Assembly: GCF_004010325.2 (NCBI RefSeq)
Contig: NZ_SADR02000004.1
Coordinates: 124,001-188,000, forward strand
Source of the DNA: Mesorhizobium sp. M00.F.Ca.ET.216.01.1.1
Lineage (GTDB): Bacteria > Pseudomonadota > Alphaproteobacteria > Rhizobiales > Rhizobiaceae
DNA length: 64,000 bases
Reading direction: 5' to 3'
Below are positions 19,352 through 29,098 of the stretch, piece by piece. Each line of letters begins with the position of its first letter. Position 1 is the first letter of the stretch. The notes beneath the pieces are model-generated. The model saw only the letters and a program-made list of their open reading frames with translations. It was not told where the DNA came from and ran no database searches. The translations under genes and the position numbers were made by a program.

Positions 19352-20470
19352 CTACACCCTCATCGGCATCAGCACATAGAGTGCGGTTTCGTCGGCCATG
19401 TCGTGGATCAGCGTCGGCGAGCCAGCATCCGCCAGCATGAATTTTGCCTCTGTGCCGGTCAGTTGGGCGGCAACATCGAGCAGATATTTGGCATTGAAGC
19501 CGATCTCGATCGGGTCGGACGAGTAGTCCGCGGCCAGCTCTTCGGTGGCGCTGCCCGAATCCGGATTGTTGACAGCCAGCGTGACCTGGCCCTCGGAGAT
19601 CGAAAGCTTCACCGCCCGGCCGCGTTCGGAGGAGATGGTCGAGACGCGGTCGACGGCGGCAGCGAAAGTCTGGCGGTCGATGATCAGCTTCTTGTCGTTG
19701 CCGGTCGGAATGACCCGCTGATAGTCCGGGAAGGTGCCGTCGATCAGCTTCGAGGTCAAAATGACGCTGCCGATGGTGAAGCGGATCTTGGTGTCCGACA
19801 GTTCGGTGGTCACCGCCACGTCCGGGTCGTCGACCAGCTTCTGCAACTCGCTCACCGTCTTGCGCGGGATGATGATGCCCGGCATGCCCTCGGACCCGGC
19901 CGGTGCATCGATCTCGGCACGCGCCAGCCGATGGCCGTCGGTCGCGACCGAGCGCAGCTTCAGCTTGCCGCCGGCTTCATGCGTGTGCAGGTAGATGCCG
20001 TTCAGGTAGTAGCGTGTCTCTTCGGTCGAGATGGCGAACTGCGTTTTCTCGATCAGGCCCTTCAGCGCCACCGAATCGAGCCGGAAGATATGCGAGAAGG
20101 ACCCGGCCGAAAGCTCCGGGAAATCGGACTGCGGCAGGCACTGGAGGCGGAAGCTCGAACGGCCCGATGTCACCGTCATGGCGTTGCCGTCCTCATCGGT
20201 CTTCAGCATCACCTCCGCCCCGTCGGCGAGCTTGCGCACGATGTCGTAGAGCAGATGCGCGGGCACCGTCGTCGCTCCGCCGCGCTCGACCTTCGCCGGC
20301 GTGGCTTCGGTCACCTCCAGATCGAGGTCGGTCGCCTTCATTTCTAGGCTGGCGCCTTCGGCGCTGAGCAGCACGTTCGACAGGATCGGTATGGTATTGC
20401 GCCGCTCGACCACGCGATGAACATGGTTGAGCGACTTCAGGAGATTTGACCGTTCCAGGATAGCACGCAT
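19352..20470 (-). CDS. dnaN: DNA polymerase III beta sliding clamp
   Basis: Ring-shaped processivity factor of the replicase. The product is 372 residues with three repeated clamp domains, starting MRAILERSNLLKSLNHVHRVVERRNTIPILSNV and ending TALYVLMPMRV, both typical of rhizobial clamps. The hydrophobic pocket that binds polymerase peptides lies between domains 2 and 3. A terminator-like hairpin separates it from dnaA, so it likely has its own promoter in the 201-base gap. recF follows 24 bases later. Confidence 0.96.
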   Translation of the reverse strand: MRAILERSNLLKSLNHVHRVVERRNTIPILSNVLLSAEGASLEMKATDLDLEVTEATPAKVERGGATTVPAHLLYDIVRKLADGAEVMLKTDEDGNAMTVTSGRSSFRLQCLPQSDFPELSAGSFSHIFRLDSVALKGLIEKTQFAISTEETRYYLNGIYLHTHEAGGKLKLRSVATDGHRLARAEIDAPAGSEGMPGIIIPRKTVSELQKLVDDPDVAVTTELSDTKIRFTIGSVILTSKLIDGTFPDYQRVIPTGNDKKLIIDRQTFAAAVDRVSTISSERGRAVKLSISEGQVTLAVNNPDSGSATEELAADYSSDPIEIGFNAKYLLDVAAQLTGTEAKFMLADAGSPTLIHDMADETALYVLMPMRV

Positions 20471-20567
20471 GACGAAACAGGCTCGCTTGAATGAATGAGC
20501 GGGTCCCCGGCAAGCGGCGTCCCCGCGAAAGGTCTGAACAGGCTCAGAATCTGCATAAACTGATAGG

Positions 20568-20623
20568 AAAAAGCCCGCAAGCGCAAGCCCGCGCCACCGG
20601 TTCGAGTCGGTTACGCGGGCTTT
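20568..20623 (-). terminator. Terminator-like hairpin between dnaA and dnaN
   Basis: Read on the minus strand, AAAGCCCGCG is followed by two candidate partner strands, CGCGGGCTT and then CGGGCTTTTT. The second gives a GC stem ending in a T run, as expected for termination after dnaA. The 201-base gap (20471-20671) contains no gene. Confidence 0.65.
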
Positions 20624-20671
20624 CTGGGGATAAAGGTGGCGAAGTCTGCAAGCAGGTGTTTTTCGTGTCGG

Positions 20672-22216
20672 TCAGGCCTGGTCGTTGATCAGCCTTCTCA
20701 GCAATTCGAGTTCCTGCGCCAGCGTGTTGTCGGCCCCGGAAAGATCCTCGATCTTGCGCACCGCATGCAGCACCGTGGTGTGGTCGCGGCCGCCGAAACG
20801 CCGACCGATCTCCGGCAGGGAGCGTGGCGTCATCACCTTCGACAGATACATGGCGACCTGCCGCGGCTTGACGATGGTGCGCGTGCGCCGGTTGGACAAA
20901 AGCTCGGTCTTCGACACGTTGTAGTGACGCGCGACGATGCGCTGGATGTCCTCAATGCGCACCCGCTTCGGTTCGCCCGAACGATAGATATGACCGAGGA
21001 TCTCATCGATGCGGTCGATGCTGATCTGCGGCTCGAAGGAGTGGCGGAATAGAAGCTGATTGAACGCGCCTTCGAGTTCGCGCCCGCTGCCGGTCACCGT
21101 GCGGGCGACATGGTTGAGGATCTCGTCCGAAATATCGAGCGACGCGTCGTCGATCTTGGCTGTGGCGAGGCGCAGCTTAAGCATGCCGATGCGCATGGCG
21201 AAATCCGGCGCCGACATCTCGAGCGCGACGCCGCCGTTCAGGCGTGAGCGGACACGCGGCTCCAGCGATTCCAACTCCGACGGCGGCCGGTCGGCGGCGA
21301 CCACCACTTGCTTGGCGCTGTCGAGCAGCATGTTGATCAGGTGGCAGAATTCATGCTGGATCGACTTGCCCTGCAGGAATTGCATGTCGTCGATGATCAA
21401 CAGGTCGATGTCGCGCAACTGCTCTTTGAGCGTCAGTGCGTTGTTGTCGCGGATGGCGGTGGCGAAACGCCACATGAAATATTCCGCCGTCAGATAGACG
21501 ACGCGCGACTTCGGATTTTGCTTCAGGGATTCGGCTGCGATCGCCTGCAACAGGTGCGTCTTGCCGAGTCCGACGGTCGCATGGAGAAAAAGCGGATTGA
21601 AACGCACCGCGCTCGACTGCGATTCCGCCACTGCCTTGGCCGCAGCGAATGCCACCCGGTTGGACGGGCCCTCGATGAAGGATCCGAATGTGTAACGCGG
21701 ATCAAGCGGCGAACCGAGGACATTGTGCCGGAATTCGCTTTCGATCGGCATGCCTGGGCGGGGTGCCGGAGCCCGCTCCACCCTGCCGGGCCCGGCAGTG
21801 CCGGCGGCAAGCGCCGTTTGCGTCTGTCTGGTCATCTTACGGGCAGGGGCAACTTCGGGCTCAACGTTGTTGCGCCCCTGGCGTGTAGCAGTGCGTACGA
21901 CGATCTCGATCTTGAGGATTTCGGGATCCTCGTGCTTCCACAACTCGGCGATGAGATCGAGATAATGGCCGTTGATCCACGACCGCAGGAATGCGGTGGG
22001 TACGGAGATGCGGACAATGCCCCGGGATGCCTCGGCAACCTTCATCCGGGCGAACCAGCTCGAATAGACCTCAGCCCCCAGACGCGCCTTCAATTTGGTC
22101 TTGACCCGGTCGAACTTCTGCTCCGCGTCGTTGGAAGCCGCCATGTCGTCCCCTCCGACAAGAGTTCCTGGAAATGGGAGTTCGCTTGTTAGCTCCCTTT
22201 CGATGCCGCTCTGCAT
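20672..22216 (-). CDS. dnaA: Chromosomal replication initiator protein DnaA
   Basis: AAA+ initiator that binds DnaA boxes and opens the origin. The product is 514 residues from the ATG at 22216 (MQSGIEREL); a start 20 residues earlier is open but lacks family support. Order: domain I (about 30-110, [17 protein letters not shown]), a Pro/Ala-rich linker, AAA+ with Walker [13 protein letters not shown] and Walker [11 protein letters not shown], then the C-terminal helix-turn-helix with the DnaA signature [16 protein letters not shown]. The long upstream region carries DnaA-box-like sites, consistent with autoregulation. rpsT lies upstream on the same strand, as in other rhizobia. Confidence 0.97.
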   Translation of the reverse strand: MQSGIERELTSELPFPGTLVGGDDMAASNDAEQKFDRVKTKLKARLGAEVYSSWFARMKVAEASRGIVRISVPTAFLRSWINGHYLDLIAELWKHEDPEILKIEIVVRTATRQGRNNVEPEVAPARKMTRQTQTALAAGTAGPGRVERAPAPRPGMPIESEFRHNVLGSPLDPRYTFGSFIEGPSNRVAFAAAKAVAESQSSAVRFNPLFLHATVGLGKTHLLQAIAAESLKQNPKSRVVYLTAEYFMWRFATAIRDNNALTLKEQLRDIDLLIIDDMQFLQGKSIQHEFCHLINMLLDSAKQVVVAADRPPSELESLEPRVRSRLNGGVALEMSAPDFAMRIGMLKLRLATAKIDDASLDISDEILNHVARTVTGSGRELEGAFNQLLFRHSFEPQISIDRIDEILGHIYRSGEPKRVRIEDIQRIVARHYNVSKTELLSNRRTRTIVKPRQVAMYLSKVMTPRSLPEIGRRFGGRDHTTVLHAVRKIEDLSGADNTLAQELELLRRLINDQA

Positions 22217-23006
22217 GAATGAGTTCCTTGTCTTTTTGTACTCGTTTTCCGCCGGGGATGCGCCTCCTGCATCCATGTTTCCGGCGACCGTGTCTTTGCT
22301 GCGACACCATCGCCGCCGCCGGCAGATGGTATCGCCTCGTCACCAAGGGACTGGCACCGGCTCTTGCAAGCCGGTCCGTCTGATCACGTCAGGACAATAC
22401 AGCTCCATCCGGCGTAAACGCCGGCGCGCCGCTGACTTGCCATGTACAATTACGCCAGTCCCCTACCGCCCCGAAAAGACAAACCAAACCCGTTCGCGGA
22501 ATTGATCCACGTCATGAATTCTGCCATTTTTTGCTGGCCGATTCAGGCTGGTCGAGGGCTGAGAGCCCGTCCCTTCGATGGACAGACATTACCGAAATCG
22601 CTGTGGATAGGGCAAGGCCACGACTAACTGATTTTTAAGGAATCTGGTTAGCGGAGGCGGGTTCGGACCTCATGCTGCAACGGCATATTTTGACAAAGCC
22701 ATTGTGATTCAAACCCTTTTCCGGCGAATATGAAAAAGGCCGCCGGGCGCGAAATTTTCTGAAATAATTTGCTTGACAGCTACTTGTCCCCCATCGCTTG
22801 CGTGCCATGTGAACAAGCTGTGGATCACTGTCTGTAAGTATATGAAAAATCTAGGTAATTTGTGGCAGAGAATATTTGGAGTGCAGGCCCTTGATGCAGA
22901 CGCAAATATCAGTGCGCTTGTATATGCCGGCAAAGCATTCCGAACTTTGAAATCCAGGCTAGGCGCTGTTTGCGGGCGTTCCTTTTTAAGTACTTGCCGG
23001 CAAACG
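22217..23006. other. Long AT-richer intergenic region upstream of dnaA
   Basis: About 790 bases without a credible gene between dnaA and the rpsT terminator. AT content is visibly higher than in the surrounding genes between about 22620 and 22960. It contains a near-consensus DnaA box in reverse orientation, TGTGGATAG at 22602-22610 (8 of 9 to TGTGGATAA), and a weaker one, TGTGGATCA at 22819-22827. The dnaA promoter must be here. Whether it is also the replication origin is not decidable from the sequence, because rhizobial origins usually lie near hemE. Confidence 0.55.
22602..22610 (-). promoter_or_regulatory. Near-consensus DnaA box
   Basis: TGTGGATAG on the plus strand, that is CTATCCACA on the minus strand, one mismatch from TTATCCACA. 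Located 386 bases upstream of the dnaA start. A weaker relative (two mismatches) is at 22819-22827. Confidence 0.5.
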
Positions 23007-23034
23007 AAAAAACCCGGCGTGGTTCGCCGGGTTT
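23007..23034 (-). terminator. Intrinsic terminator of rpsT
   Basis: Read on the minus strand: a 10-bp stem AAACCCGGCG / CGCCGGGTTT with a 5-base loop, ending in a run of six T. It lies 28 bases after the rpsT stop. Textbook rho-independent terminator. Confidence 0.9.
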
Positions 23035-23061
23035 GAAGAACGCAAGTTCAGCAAAGGTATA

Positions 23062-23328
23062 TCAGGCAGACAGTACCTTGAGGCGGTGGGCCAGCCGCGA
23101 CACCTTGCGCGATGCCGTATTCTTGTGCAGCACGCCCTTAGTTGCGGCACGCATCAATTCCGGCTCGGCGGCCTTGAAGGCAGCCTGCGCGGCTGCCTTG
23201 TCGCCGGCGGCCAGCGCCTCTTCGACCTGGCGGACGTAGGTACGGACGCGCGAGCGACGGTTCTTGTTGATCGCCGCACGGCGGGCGATCTTGCGCGTTG
23301 CCTTTTTGGCCGAGGAGGTATTGGCCAT
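23062..23328 (-). CDS. rpsT: 30S ribosomal protein S20
   Basis: Primary 16S rRNA-binding protein of the 30S body. The product is 88 residues from the ATG at 23328. It begins [17 protein letters not shown] and ends [21 protein letters not shown], the family consensus, highly basic and all helical. It is a single-gene unit, with a consensus promoter at 23421-23449 upstream and an intrinsic terminator downstream. Upstream of dnaA on the same strand, as in other Rhizobiales. Confidence 0.96.
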   Translation of the reverse strand: MANTSSAKKATRKIARRAAINKNRRSRVRTYVRQVEEALAAGDKAAAQAAFKAAEPELMRAATKGVLHKNTASRKVSRLAHRLKVLSA

Positions 23329-23420
23329 GGTGCCTCTCTTCTGATCTGGTGGGCGCATGCGGGATGCCGCAGGGCGCAAAAAACAAACGGGCAGCCACAG
23401 GGCCGCCTCGGTTGGAGCGG

Positions 23421-23449
23421 CTTATAGTTCAGCTTTTCCGGCGCGTCAA
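23421..23449 (-). promoter_or_regulatory. Sigma70-type promoter of rpsT
   Basis: Read on the minus strand: TTGACG (-35), exactly 17 bases, then TATAAG (-10). Predicted transcription start near 23414, about 85 bases before the rpsT ATG. The 183-base gap to the enoyl-CoA hydratase gene has no coding content. Confidence 0.75.
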
Positions 23450-23511
23450 CGCCGCTTCGCCTTCTTTTTGGCCAGCGCTGTCAGCATCCGATCGACGCAG
23501 GTCCATTGATC

Positions 23512-24285
23512 CTAACGGTTGGTGAAATTCGGCTTCCGCTTTTCGGCAAAGGCCGCCATGCCCTCCTTCTGATCGTCGAGCGCAAACAGCGAGTGGAACA
23601 GCCGACGTTCGAAGCGCAGCCCTTCGGCAAGGGTCGTCTCGTAGGCGCGGTTGACGGCTTCTTTTGCCATCATCACTGACGGCAGCGAAAAATCAGCGAT
23701 CTTGGCCGCTGCCTTCAGCGCTTCTTCTAGAAGCTCGCCGGCAGGTACGACACGCGACACCAGGCCGGAACGCTCCGCCTCCGCCGCATCCATCATCCGT
23801 CCGGTCAGGCACATGTCCATCGCCTTCGACTTGCCGACGAAGCGGGTGAGCCGTTGCGATCCGCCCATACCGGGCATGACGCCGAGTGTGATCTCGGGCT
23901 GGCCAAACCTGGCAGTATCGGCGGCGATGATGAAATCGCACATCATCGCCAGTTCGCAGCCGCCGCCGAGCGCGTAGCCAGCGACCGCCGCCACGATCGG
24001 CTTTCGCGTGCGCGTGAACTCTTCCCAGCCGACGAAGAAGTCCTGCACATAGGCATCGACGAAGGAAATCGCCTGCATTTCCTTGATGTCGGCGCCGGCC
24101 GCGAAGGCCTTTTCGGAACCGGTAACGACCATGGCGCCGATTTCGGCATCGGCTTCAAATCCGCGAACGGCCGCGACAAGCTCCGCCAGGACCTGGGAAT
24201 TCAGCGCGTTGAGCGCTTTTGGCCGGTTCAGTGTGATCAGCCCGACCTTGCCGCGCGTTTCCACGATGATGGTTTCATAGGTCAT
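23512..24285 (-). CDS. Enoyl-CoA hydratase
   Basis: Crotonase-fold enzyme that hydrates trans-2-enoyl-CoA. The product is 257 residues. The oxyanion-hole segments are [11 protein letters not shown] (about 63-73) and [14 protein letters not shown] (about 105-118). The two catalytic glutamates are expected at E115 (GGCELA) and about E135 ([10 protein letters not shown]). The ending [15 protein letters not shown] is typical of short-chain hydratases such as FadB1/PaaF. Located 12 bases before mutM, as in other rhizobia. Its physiological pathway is not revealed by the neighbours. Confidence 0.9.
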   Translation of the reverse strand: MTYETIIVETRGKVGLITLNRPKALNALNSQVLAELVAAVRGFEADAEIGAMVVTGSEKAFAAGADIKEMQAISFVDAYVQDFFVGWEEFTRTRKPIVAAVAGYALGGGCELAMMCDFIIAADTARFGQPEITLGVMPGMGGSQRLTRFVGKSKAMDMCLTGRMMDAAEAERSGLVSRVVPAGELLEEALKAAAKIADFSLPSVMMAKEAVNRAYETTLAEGLRFERRLFHSLFALDDQKEGMAAFAEKRKPNFTNR

Positions 24286-24297
24286 GATTGTTTCTCC

Positions 24298-25188
24298 TCA
24301 CACCTGACAGGTCCGGCAAAAGAAGGTCGACCGCCCGCTTTGCACGACGCGCTCGATGTGGCTGCTGCAGCCGGGCTTGGCGCAGGGCTCGCCTTCGCGG
24401 TCGTAAACCGCGAAGGAATGCTGAAAATAGCCCAGCGATCCGTCGGTCTGTACATAGTCGCGTAACGATGATCCGCCGGCGGTGATCGCATCGGCAATGA
24501 CTGAACGGATGGCCTCCGCCAGGCGTTCGCTCTGCGCCTTCGCGTTCTTGCCGGGCTTCGCGATCGTGCCCGCCTCGCGCAACGGCGACAGGCCGGCGCG
24601 CCACAGGGCCTCCGACACGTAGATGTTGCCAAGCCCGGCAATCAGCCGCTGGTCGAGAAGCGCTGCCTTCAGCGGCGACCTCCGGCCCTTCAGCAGCGAG
24701 GCCAGCAGGACGCCGTCCAGTGCATTGCCTGTCGGCTCGACGCCCAGACCGGCCAGCATCGGATGCGTGTCGGGCACCCCCTCCGAAAACAGCATGAAAC
24801 CGAAGCGGCGTGGGTCGTTGAAGATCACTCGGGACCGGGAGCCTCCGGCAGAGATAACGTGGAACACGACATGATCGTGCGCGGAACTCTTCGGGCGCTC
24901 GTGATGGAATGCACCCGGCACAGCGTTGCTGTCAGACGTTTCGATGCGGAACGAACCCGACATGCCGAGATGGCAGATCAGCACCGGACCGCCTTCCAGA
25001 TACATCGTGAGATACTTGGCCCGGCGGCCTAGCGCCGTGATCGTCTTGCCGGTCAGCCTCTCCGAAAATTTTTCGGGAAACGGAAACCGCAGATCAGGTC
25101 GCCGTGCTTCGACTCTGACGAGGCGGGCCCCTTCCAGGACCGGTTGCAGCCCGCGCCGGACCGTTTCGACCTCAGGCAACTCGGGCAT
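24298..25188 (-). CDS. mutM: Formamidopyrimidine-DNA glycosylase MutM (Fpg)
   Basis: Base-excision repair enzyme that removes 8-oxoguanine and formamidopyrimidines and cleaves AP sites. The product is 296 residues. The N-terminus [14 protein letters not shown] carries the catalytic Pro and Glu after Met removal. The helix-two-turn-helix and the C-terminal four-Cys zinc finger (CAKPGC ... CRTCQV) are intact. The stop is close to the next gene with 12 bases between. Its start overlaps the end of deoB by 17 bases. Confidence 0.96.
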   Translation of the reverse strand: MPELPEVETVRRGLQPVLEGARLVRVEARRPDLRFPFPEKFSERLTGKTITALGRRAKYLTMYLEGGPVLICHLGMSGSFRIETSDSNAVPGAFHHERPKSSAHDHVVFHVISAGGSRSRVIFNDPRRFGFMLFSEGVPDTHPMLAGLGVEPTGNALDGVLLASLLKGRRSPLKAALLDQRLIAGLGNIYVSEALWRAGLSPLREAGTIAKPGKNAKAQSERLAEAIRSVIADAITAGGSSLRDYVQTDGSLGYFQHSFAVYDREGEPCAKPGCSSHIERVVQSGRSTFFCRTCQV

Positions 25189-26416
25189 GGCCGCCTATCG
25201 CCGCATGGAAGGACGTGCCGTGACGACCGCGCGACAGCCCGAGATGTTCGGCGACGGTTTCGCCGATGTCGGCGAAGGTCGTTCTCAGTCCAATGCCGCC
25301 GCCACTGAAACCTGGCCCGGTGCCTATCACCGGAATGCGTTCGCGCGTGTGATCGGTGCCAGGCCAGGTCGGATCGTTGCCATGGTCCGCGGTAAGAACG
25401 AGAAGGTCGCCTTGCTTCAGTTTGGCAAGTGCCTCGGGCAAGCGCAGGTCGAAGGCTTCGAGTGCCGCCGCGTAGCCGGCAACGTCGCGCCGATGGCCGA
25501 ACTCGGTGTCGAAATCGACGAAATTGGCGAACACCAGATCACCGTCGCCGGCGTCGTCCATTGCCCCCAGCGCCTTGTCGAACATTGCCATGTTGCCGGC
25601 GGCCTTGCGCACTTCCGAGATTCCACGATGGGCAAAGATGTCGCCGATCTTGCCGATGGCGATCACCCGGCGTCCGCGCTCTGTCAGCCGGTCGAGCAGC
25701 GTCGGCTCCGGCGGCGGTACGGCATAGTCACGGCGGTTGTGCGTCCGCTCGAACGTGGCAGCGGTTTCCCCGACGAAAGGCCGTGCGATGACGCGTCCGA
25801 TATTCAGCGGATCGACCAGCCTGCGCACCGTCTTGCAGAATTCGTAAAGCCGCTCCAGGCCGAAAAGACCCTCATGAGCTGCGACCTGCAGGACAGAGTC
25901 GACCGAAGTATAGCAGATCGGCTTGCCGGTACGGATGTGCTCCTCGCCGAACCGTTCGATGATCTCGGTCCCCGGCGCGTGGCAGTTGCCGAGAATGCCA
26001 GGCACCTTTCCTTCACGGATGATCGCTTCGGTCAGCTCCGCCGGAAAGGCAGGCACCGTGTTCGGGAAATAACCCCAGTCGAAACGCACCGGCAAGGCGG
26101 CTATTTCCCAGTGACCCGATGGTGTGTCCTTGCCGCTCGAAACCTCCTGTGCCGCGCCATAAAAAGCCGAGACGAGAGGAATCTTGCCGTCGAAGTGGAA
26201 TCCGGTCGCGGTCTCTGCCGCGCGGCCGAGGCCCAGCGAGAGCATGTTGGGCACAAAAAGCGGTCCGCTGCGCAGGCCGTCGCGATCGCCACGGCCTTCG
26301 GCGCAGGCCAGGGCGACATGTGCGAACGTGTTGGCGCCGGCATCGCCATAGCGTTCGGCATCGGCCGCGCCGCCGATGCCGAAGGAATCGAGAACGAAGA
26401 GGAAAGCGCGTGCCAT
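25172..26416 (-). CDS. deoB: Phosphopentomutase DeoB
   Basis: Interconverts (deoxy)ribose 1-phosphate and 5-phosphate in nucleoside salvage. The product is 414 residues from the ATG at 26416; a TTG is directly upstream. Alkaline-phosphatase superfamily metal sites are visible: Asp in [15 protein letters not shown], the phosphoacceptor Thr region [10 protein letters not shown], Asp/His in [19 protein letters not shown]. The C-terminus overlaps mutM by 17 bases. No other deo gene is nearby, so the pairing with mutM is positional. Confidence 0.94.
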   Translation of the reverse strand: MARAFLFVLDSFGIGGAADAERYGDAGANTFAHVALACAEGRGDRDGLRSGPLFVPNMLSLGLGRAAETATGFHFDGKIPLVSAFYGAAQEVSSGKDTPSGHWEIAALPVRFDWGYFPNTVPAFPAELTEAIIREGKVPGILGNCHAPGTEIIERFGEEHIRTGKPICYTSVDSVLQVAAHEGLFGLERLYEFCKTVRRLVDPLNIGRVIARPFVGETAATFERTHNRRDYAVPPPEPTLLDRLTERGRRVIAIGKIGDIFAHRGISEVRKAAGNMAMFDKALGAMDDAGDGDLVFANFVDFDTEFGHRRDVAGYAAALEAFDLRLPEALAKLKQGDLLVLTADHGNDPTWPGTDHTRERIPVIGTGPGFSGGGIGLRTTFADIGETVAEHLGLSRGRHGTSFHAAIGGHARVA

Positions 26417-26610
26417 CAAAGGGGTTCACTGTTGCTGTGCCGCCCAGACATAGGGTTCTGCACCGCCATTGGCAATTCGGAAACCAAACGACATTCCGGC
26501 GGTTTCACCATCGCCGGTCCGAAGGATTATGCGACGGCCGTCGCCATCGTGCGCCTGGTCTCGGACAACAGCGATCGGCAATAGTTGGCATCGAACACGG
26601 CTGAATGTTT

Positions 26611-27207
26611 TCAGCAACCTGTGCAGGGGATTGTCAGGCTGCGGCGGGGCCTGAGATAGTAGGTTTCGTCCATCGTTATGTTGTTGAAGGCCGTGGTCAG
26701 TCCAAGGCGGTTTGCGCCGTCCGCCGACCAAGTGATGATCGGCCGGTATTTGAGGTTGGTTTCGACGCGAATGAGGAAAGTGTCCGCAACCTTGAGTGTA
26801 GCAGGAACCGTCGTGATGCTGTCCTTGACGGCGTCGGCGCTATAGGCCCCATTGACCATTTTCCACGACCACGCCACCAGCGCCTTGGGCGGCGTGTCTT
26901 TCGTAACCTGGATTGCGGTAACGATGATATCAGGGGCTGAACGGTTATAGGGTCGAAGGGTGGAGCTGCCGATCCTCATGATGTCCTCGAGATCGGCCCT
27001 GACGACCATCGGCTGCTGCGTGACGAGGTCCGCCACCATGCTGGCGACACGGCCGACCTTCTTGCTGGTCTCGATGGCCTGTGAAGCCTCCATGGTGATG
27101 AAGTACATGACCAGCAGGAGAGGCACGATCAGGGCAAACTCGACGGCCGCAACACCGCGGCGATCGGAGCAAAACCGCATCGCTCTCGTCCAGAGTGCTG
27201 AAATCAT
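26611..27207 (-). CDS. TadE-family minor pseudopilin (Tad pilus)
   Basis: 198 residues. The N-terminus RRGVAAVEFALIVPLLLVMYF is the TadE motif, a pilin-like segment with the Glu at position +5 relative to a prepilin cleavage-like Gly/Ala. The rest is a periplasmic domain with a C-terminal cysteine pair (IPCTGC). Likely a minor pseudopilin processed by the CpaA peptidase. It is the last of three minus-strand accessory genes of the pilus locus. The 194-base stretch between it and deoB (26417-26610) shows no convincing gene. Confidence 0.85.
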   Translation of the reverse strand: MISALWTRAMRFCSDRRGVAAVEFALIVPLLLVMYFITMEASQAIETSKKVGRVASMVADLVTQQPMVVRADLEDIMRIGSSTLRPYNRSAPDIIVTAIQVTKDTPPKALVAWSWKMVNGAYSADAVKDSITTVPATLKVADTFLIRVETNLKYRPIITWSADGANRLGLTTAFNNITMDETYYLRPRRSLTIPCTGC

Positions 27208-27265
27208 CGAATGTGCCCCGCACGCAACATGCCCGTATCCCTTTTGCTCAGGCGAAGATGAAATT

Positions 27266-27847
27266 TCAGTTGTCGAACGGCTCGTTCTGCCATGTCACCG
27301 TCGCAAAATGCAGCGTGTCGCCACCTACATTGGCCATATACTTGGCCAGGAAATCGGTCATGACGGGCCATTTGTAGAAAACCCGCAGCATGTTCCTTGA
27401 CTCCGCCAGGCCCGGAGACACCGCAAAGCTCTGTGAGTTCGCGCCTTGTGTCAGCACGATGTCACCGTTCACGATCTTGAAGCCCGCCGAGGCCGCATCG
27501 GTAAAGGTCGTGAACGCGCGAAGGTCCACCATCAGGCCGGGGCATTCCTTGGCGACCATGATTTCCAATTTGCTGCAGATCCTGTCCCGCAGTTTGGTCC
27601 CGGCCACATCGGCCGGCCTTAGCTGGCCAGTACGCAACTGACGGGCGATATCGTCCGTGATGTTGGCCATCACTTCTTGTCCGGCAAATGAAATGCAGCT
27701 CTCGAGGATGGCGAAGACGAGGAGTGCAAACGGCCAGGCAAGCATGGCGAATTCGATCGCCGTGCTGCCGCGCCGGTCGCCGAGGAAGCAATGGGGAAAT
27801 CTTGCCCGCCCTGCCTTGCCCTTGCCGGTTTCGGGGTCCTTGCTCAT
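27266..27847 (-). CDS. TadE-family minor pseudopilin (Tad pilus), second copy
   Basis: 193 residues from the ATG at 27847. An N-terminal cytoplasmic stretch is followed by RRGSTAIEFAMLAWPFALLVFAILE, a TadE/TadF-type pilin-like helix with the +5 Glu. The periplasmic part holds cysteines at about residues 84 and 95 (LRDRICSKLEIMVAKECPG) that could form a disulfide. 58 bases upstream of the other TadE gene, so the two are likely co-transcribed. Expected to act with TadE/F partners in starting Flp pilus assembly. Confidence 0.85.
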   Translation of the reverse strand: MSKDPETGKGKAGRARFPHCFLGDRRGSTAIEFAMLAWPFALLVFAILESCISFAGQEVMANITDDIARQLRTGQLRPADVAGTKLRDRICSKLEIMVAKECPGLMVDLRAFTTFTDAASAGFKIVNGDIVLTQGANSQSFAVSPGLAESRNMLRVFYKWPVMTDFLAKYMANVGGDTLHFATVTWQNEPFDN

Positions 27848-27990
27848 GCCTGCCGATCCTGATGCGGTGTCGGCAGGAATATTAGCGGAAACCCATTGAG
27901 GTCCGGTTTGGATGACCATTAAATTCGGCGGAATTGCTTTAAACGGCCGTTAACGGAAGCTGGGTTTTCGGGAGGAGGGCAAGGGAAGGC

Positions 27991-28413
27991 TTACTGGCCG
28001 GCGCTCATCTCGGCTTCGGAGGCTTTTTCCGCATCGCTCTTGTATGAGCTTTCGCAATAGGGCGTGCAGGACATGGTTTGTATTTCGGCGCGCCTGTAGA
28101 TGCGCACCGATGACGCATCCTGCCGTACGACCGTGACCTGCTCGTCGACGATCGGGCTGCCCTCCTGGTCGAGGACAACGAGGTTGGTGACGCCGAACCC
28201 CTTGCCGGTTAGCACGATTGTCGATGCATCCTGGACAGCAGCGTCGGCGATCGCCGGATTGCCGACGACGATGGTGTCTGCGGCGCGCGACAATTTGACA
28301 ATCTTCGCCTGGTTCATGGTGACTTCGATGCCGGCTCCAGCTCCGGCCGGCAGGACGAAAGCCGTGGCTGCGAAAAGCGCGGCAAGTAGAAATGACGATT
28401 TCGACCCGGTCAT
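27991..28413 (-). CDS. Free-standing pilus secretin N-terminal-domain protein
   Basis: 140 residues from the ATG at 28413; ATG at 28443 is also open. A signal peptide (SFLLAALFAATAFVLPAGAGA) is followed by one domain that matches the N-terminal 'pilus assembly' domain of CpaC in this same locus: VGNPAIADAAVQDASTIVLTGKGFGVTNLVVLD aligns with the CpaC segment VANPAVADAV...KAVGETNIFVF. The secretin domain is absent. The C-terminal tail has a CxxxC pair (SCTPYCES). Probable periplasmic accessory of the pilus secretin; exact role unknown. Confidence 0.82.
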   Translation of the reverse strand: MTGSKSSFLLAALFAATAFVLPAGAGAGIEVTMNQAKIVKLSRAADTIVVGNPAIADAAVQDASTIVLTGKGFGVTNLVVLDQEGSPIVDEQVTVVRQDASSVRIYRRAEIQTMSCTPYCESSYKSDAEKASEAEMSAGQ

Positions 28414-28443
28414 CGAGGCGCTCCACCACAGCAAACTGTTCAA

Positions 28444-28767
28444 CGGAACATGAACGAGATTGGTGAACCAACGGTTAAGCCGATCGCCATCGCGATGATC
28501 ATCAGATCGACTTGCTCGCTGTCCGACTCAGTCCGCATCCTTCGAGAGATCGCCGAAGTATGCCTTTCCCAGCCCTTTTCAGGCGGTCAAGCCGCATTCG
28601 GCACTTTAGCTCGCGGTTAACTACGCAAGCTGTTCGATGCCGGAAAGGAATCGGTAAGGCTATTTGTTAAGCCGATCGAAACGGCTTCTCTCTAGATTGG
28701 TCGCATCCGATCAGCCGCCAAGAGAAGTTGACGGAAGTGCTGTAACACGTGGAGTAGGAGCTCTCGA
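28444..28767. promoter_or_regulatory. Divergent control region between pilus accessory genes and pilA
   Basis: 324 bases with no gene. It contains a 13-bp direct repeat, GTTAAGCCGATCG, at 28474-28486 and 28666-28678. TTAA-containing half sites lie around 28475, 28617 and 28667; CtrA controls pilA in Caulobacter, but none of these is a full CtrA motif. The pilA ribosome site GGAGTAGGAG lies just before its ATG. Confidence 0.45.
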
Positions 28768-28938
28768 ATGTCTAATCTCATTGCACGTTTTGTGAAGGAC
28801 GAATCCGGCGCGACCGCTATCGAATATGGTCTGATCGCCGCTCTCATTGCGCTTGCCATCATTGCCGGCGCCGGCTCGCTCGGCAAAGGCCTGGGCTCGA
28901 AGTTCAACGTCATCGCCAGCACGGTTAACGCCAGCTGA
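28768..28938 (+). CDS. pilA: Flp/Fap-type major pilin PilA
   Basis: 56 residues, the structural subunit of the Tad (Flp) pilus. The short leader MSNLIARFVKDESG is followed by the cleavage site G|ATAIEYGLIAALIALAI with Glu-5 and Tyr-6, the Flp signature. The rest is the single hydrophobic helix and a small tail (NVIASTVNAS). Processing by the CpaA peptidase encoded next is expected. GGAGTAGGAG precedes the ATG. A strong terminator follows, so pilA is probably a separate, highly expressed transcript. Confidence 0.93.
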   Translation: MSNLIARFVKDESGATAIEYGLIAALIALAIIAGAGSLGKGLGSKFNVIASTVNAS

Positions 28939-28969
28939 TATCTGGCGTTATCGTTGCAATCTCGGACTC

Positions 28970-29001
28970 AGGAGGGCCGCCATTGGATTGGCGGCCCTCC
29001 T
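28970..29001 (+). terminator. Terminator hairpin after pilA
   Basis: Perfect 13-bp stem AGGAGGGCCGCCA (28970-28982) / TGGCGGCCCTCCT (28989-29001) with a 6-base loop, followed by GTCGTTTGT. Separates the pilin transcript from the assembly genes. Confidence 0.85.
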
Positions 29002-29098
29002 GTCGTTTGTAACGGCCGAGCACAAACAAGGCACACTGATCTTTAACGGAATGAGCCTAGCCTGACACGATTGATCTTCTTGAACATGCGTGAGACCA

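Noticed and set aside
22709..22933. Small minus-strand open frame in the dnaA-rpsT gap
   Set aside because: No ribosome site, Phe/Ile/His-rich translation from AT-rich control DNA, and no known match.
22217..23006. Chromosomal replication origin next to dnaA
   Set aside because: Only one near-consensus DnaA box and one weak one were seen. Rhizobial origins usually lie near hemE, so I call this only a dnaA control region.
24926..26584. A 552-codon plus-strand open frame opposite mutM and deoB
   Set aside because: Mirror frame of two enzymes with full catalytic motifs.
26426..26731. A 101-codon minus-strand frame between deoB and the TadE-like gene
   Set aside because: Overlaps the 3' end of the TadE-like gene, has no family resemblance and no good start after the overlap. 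Left unannotated.
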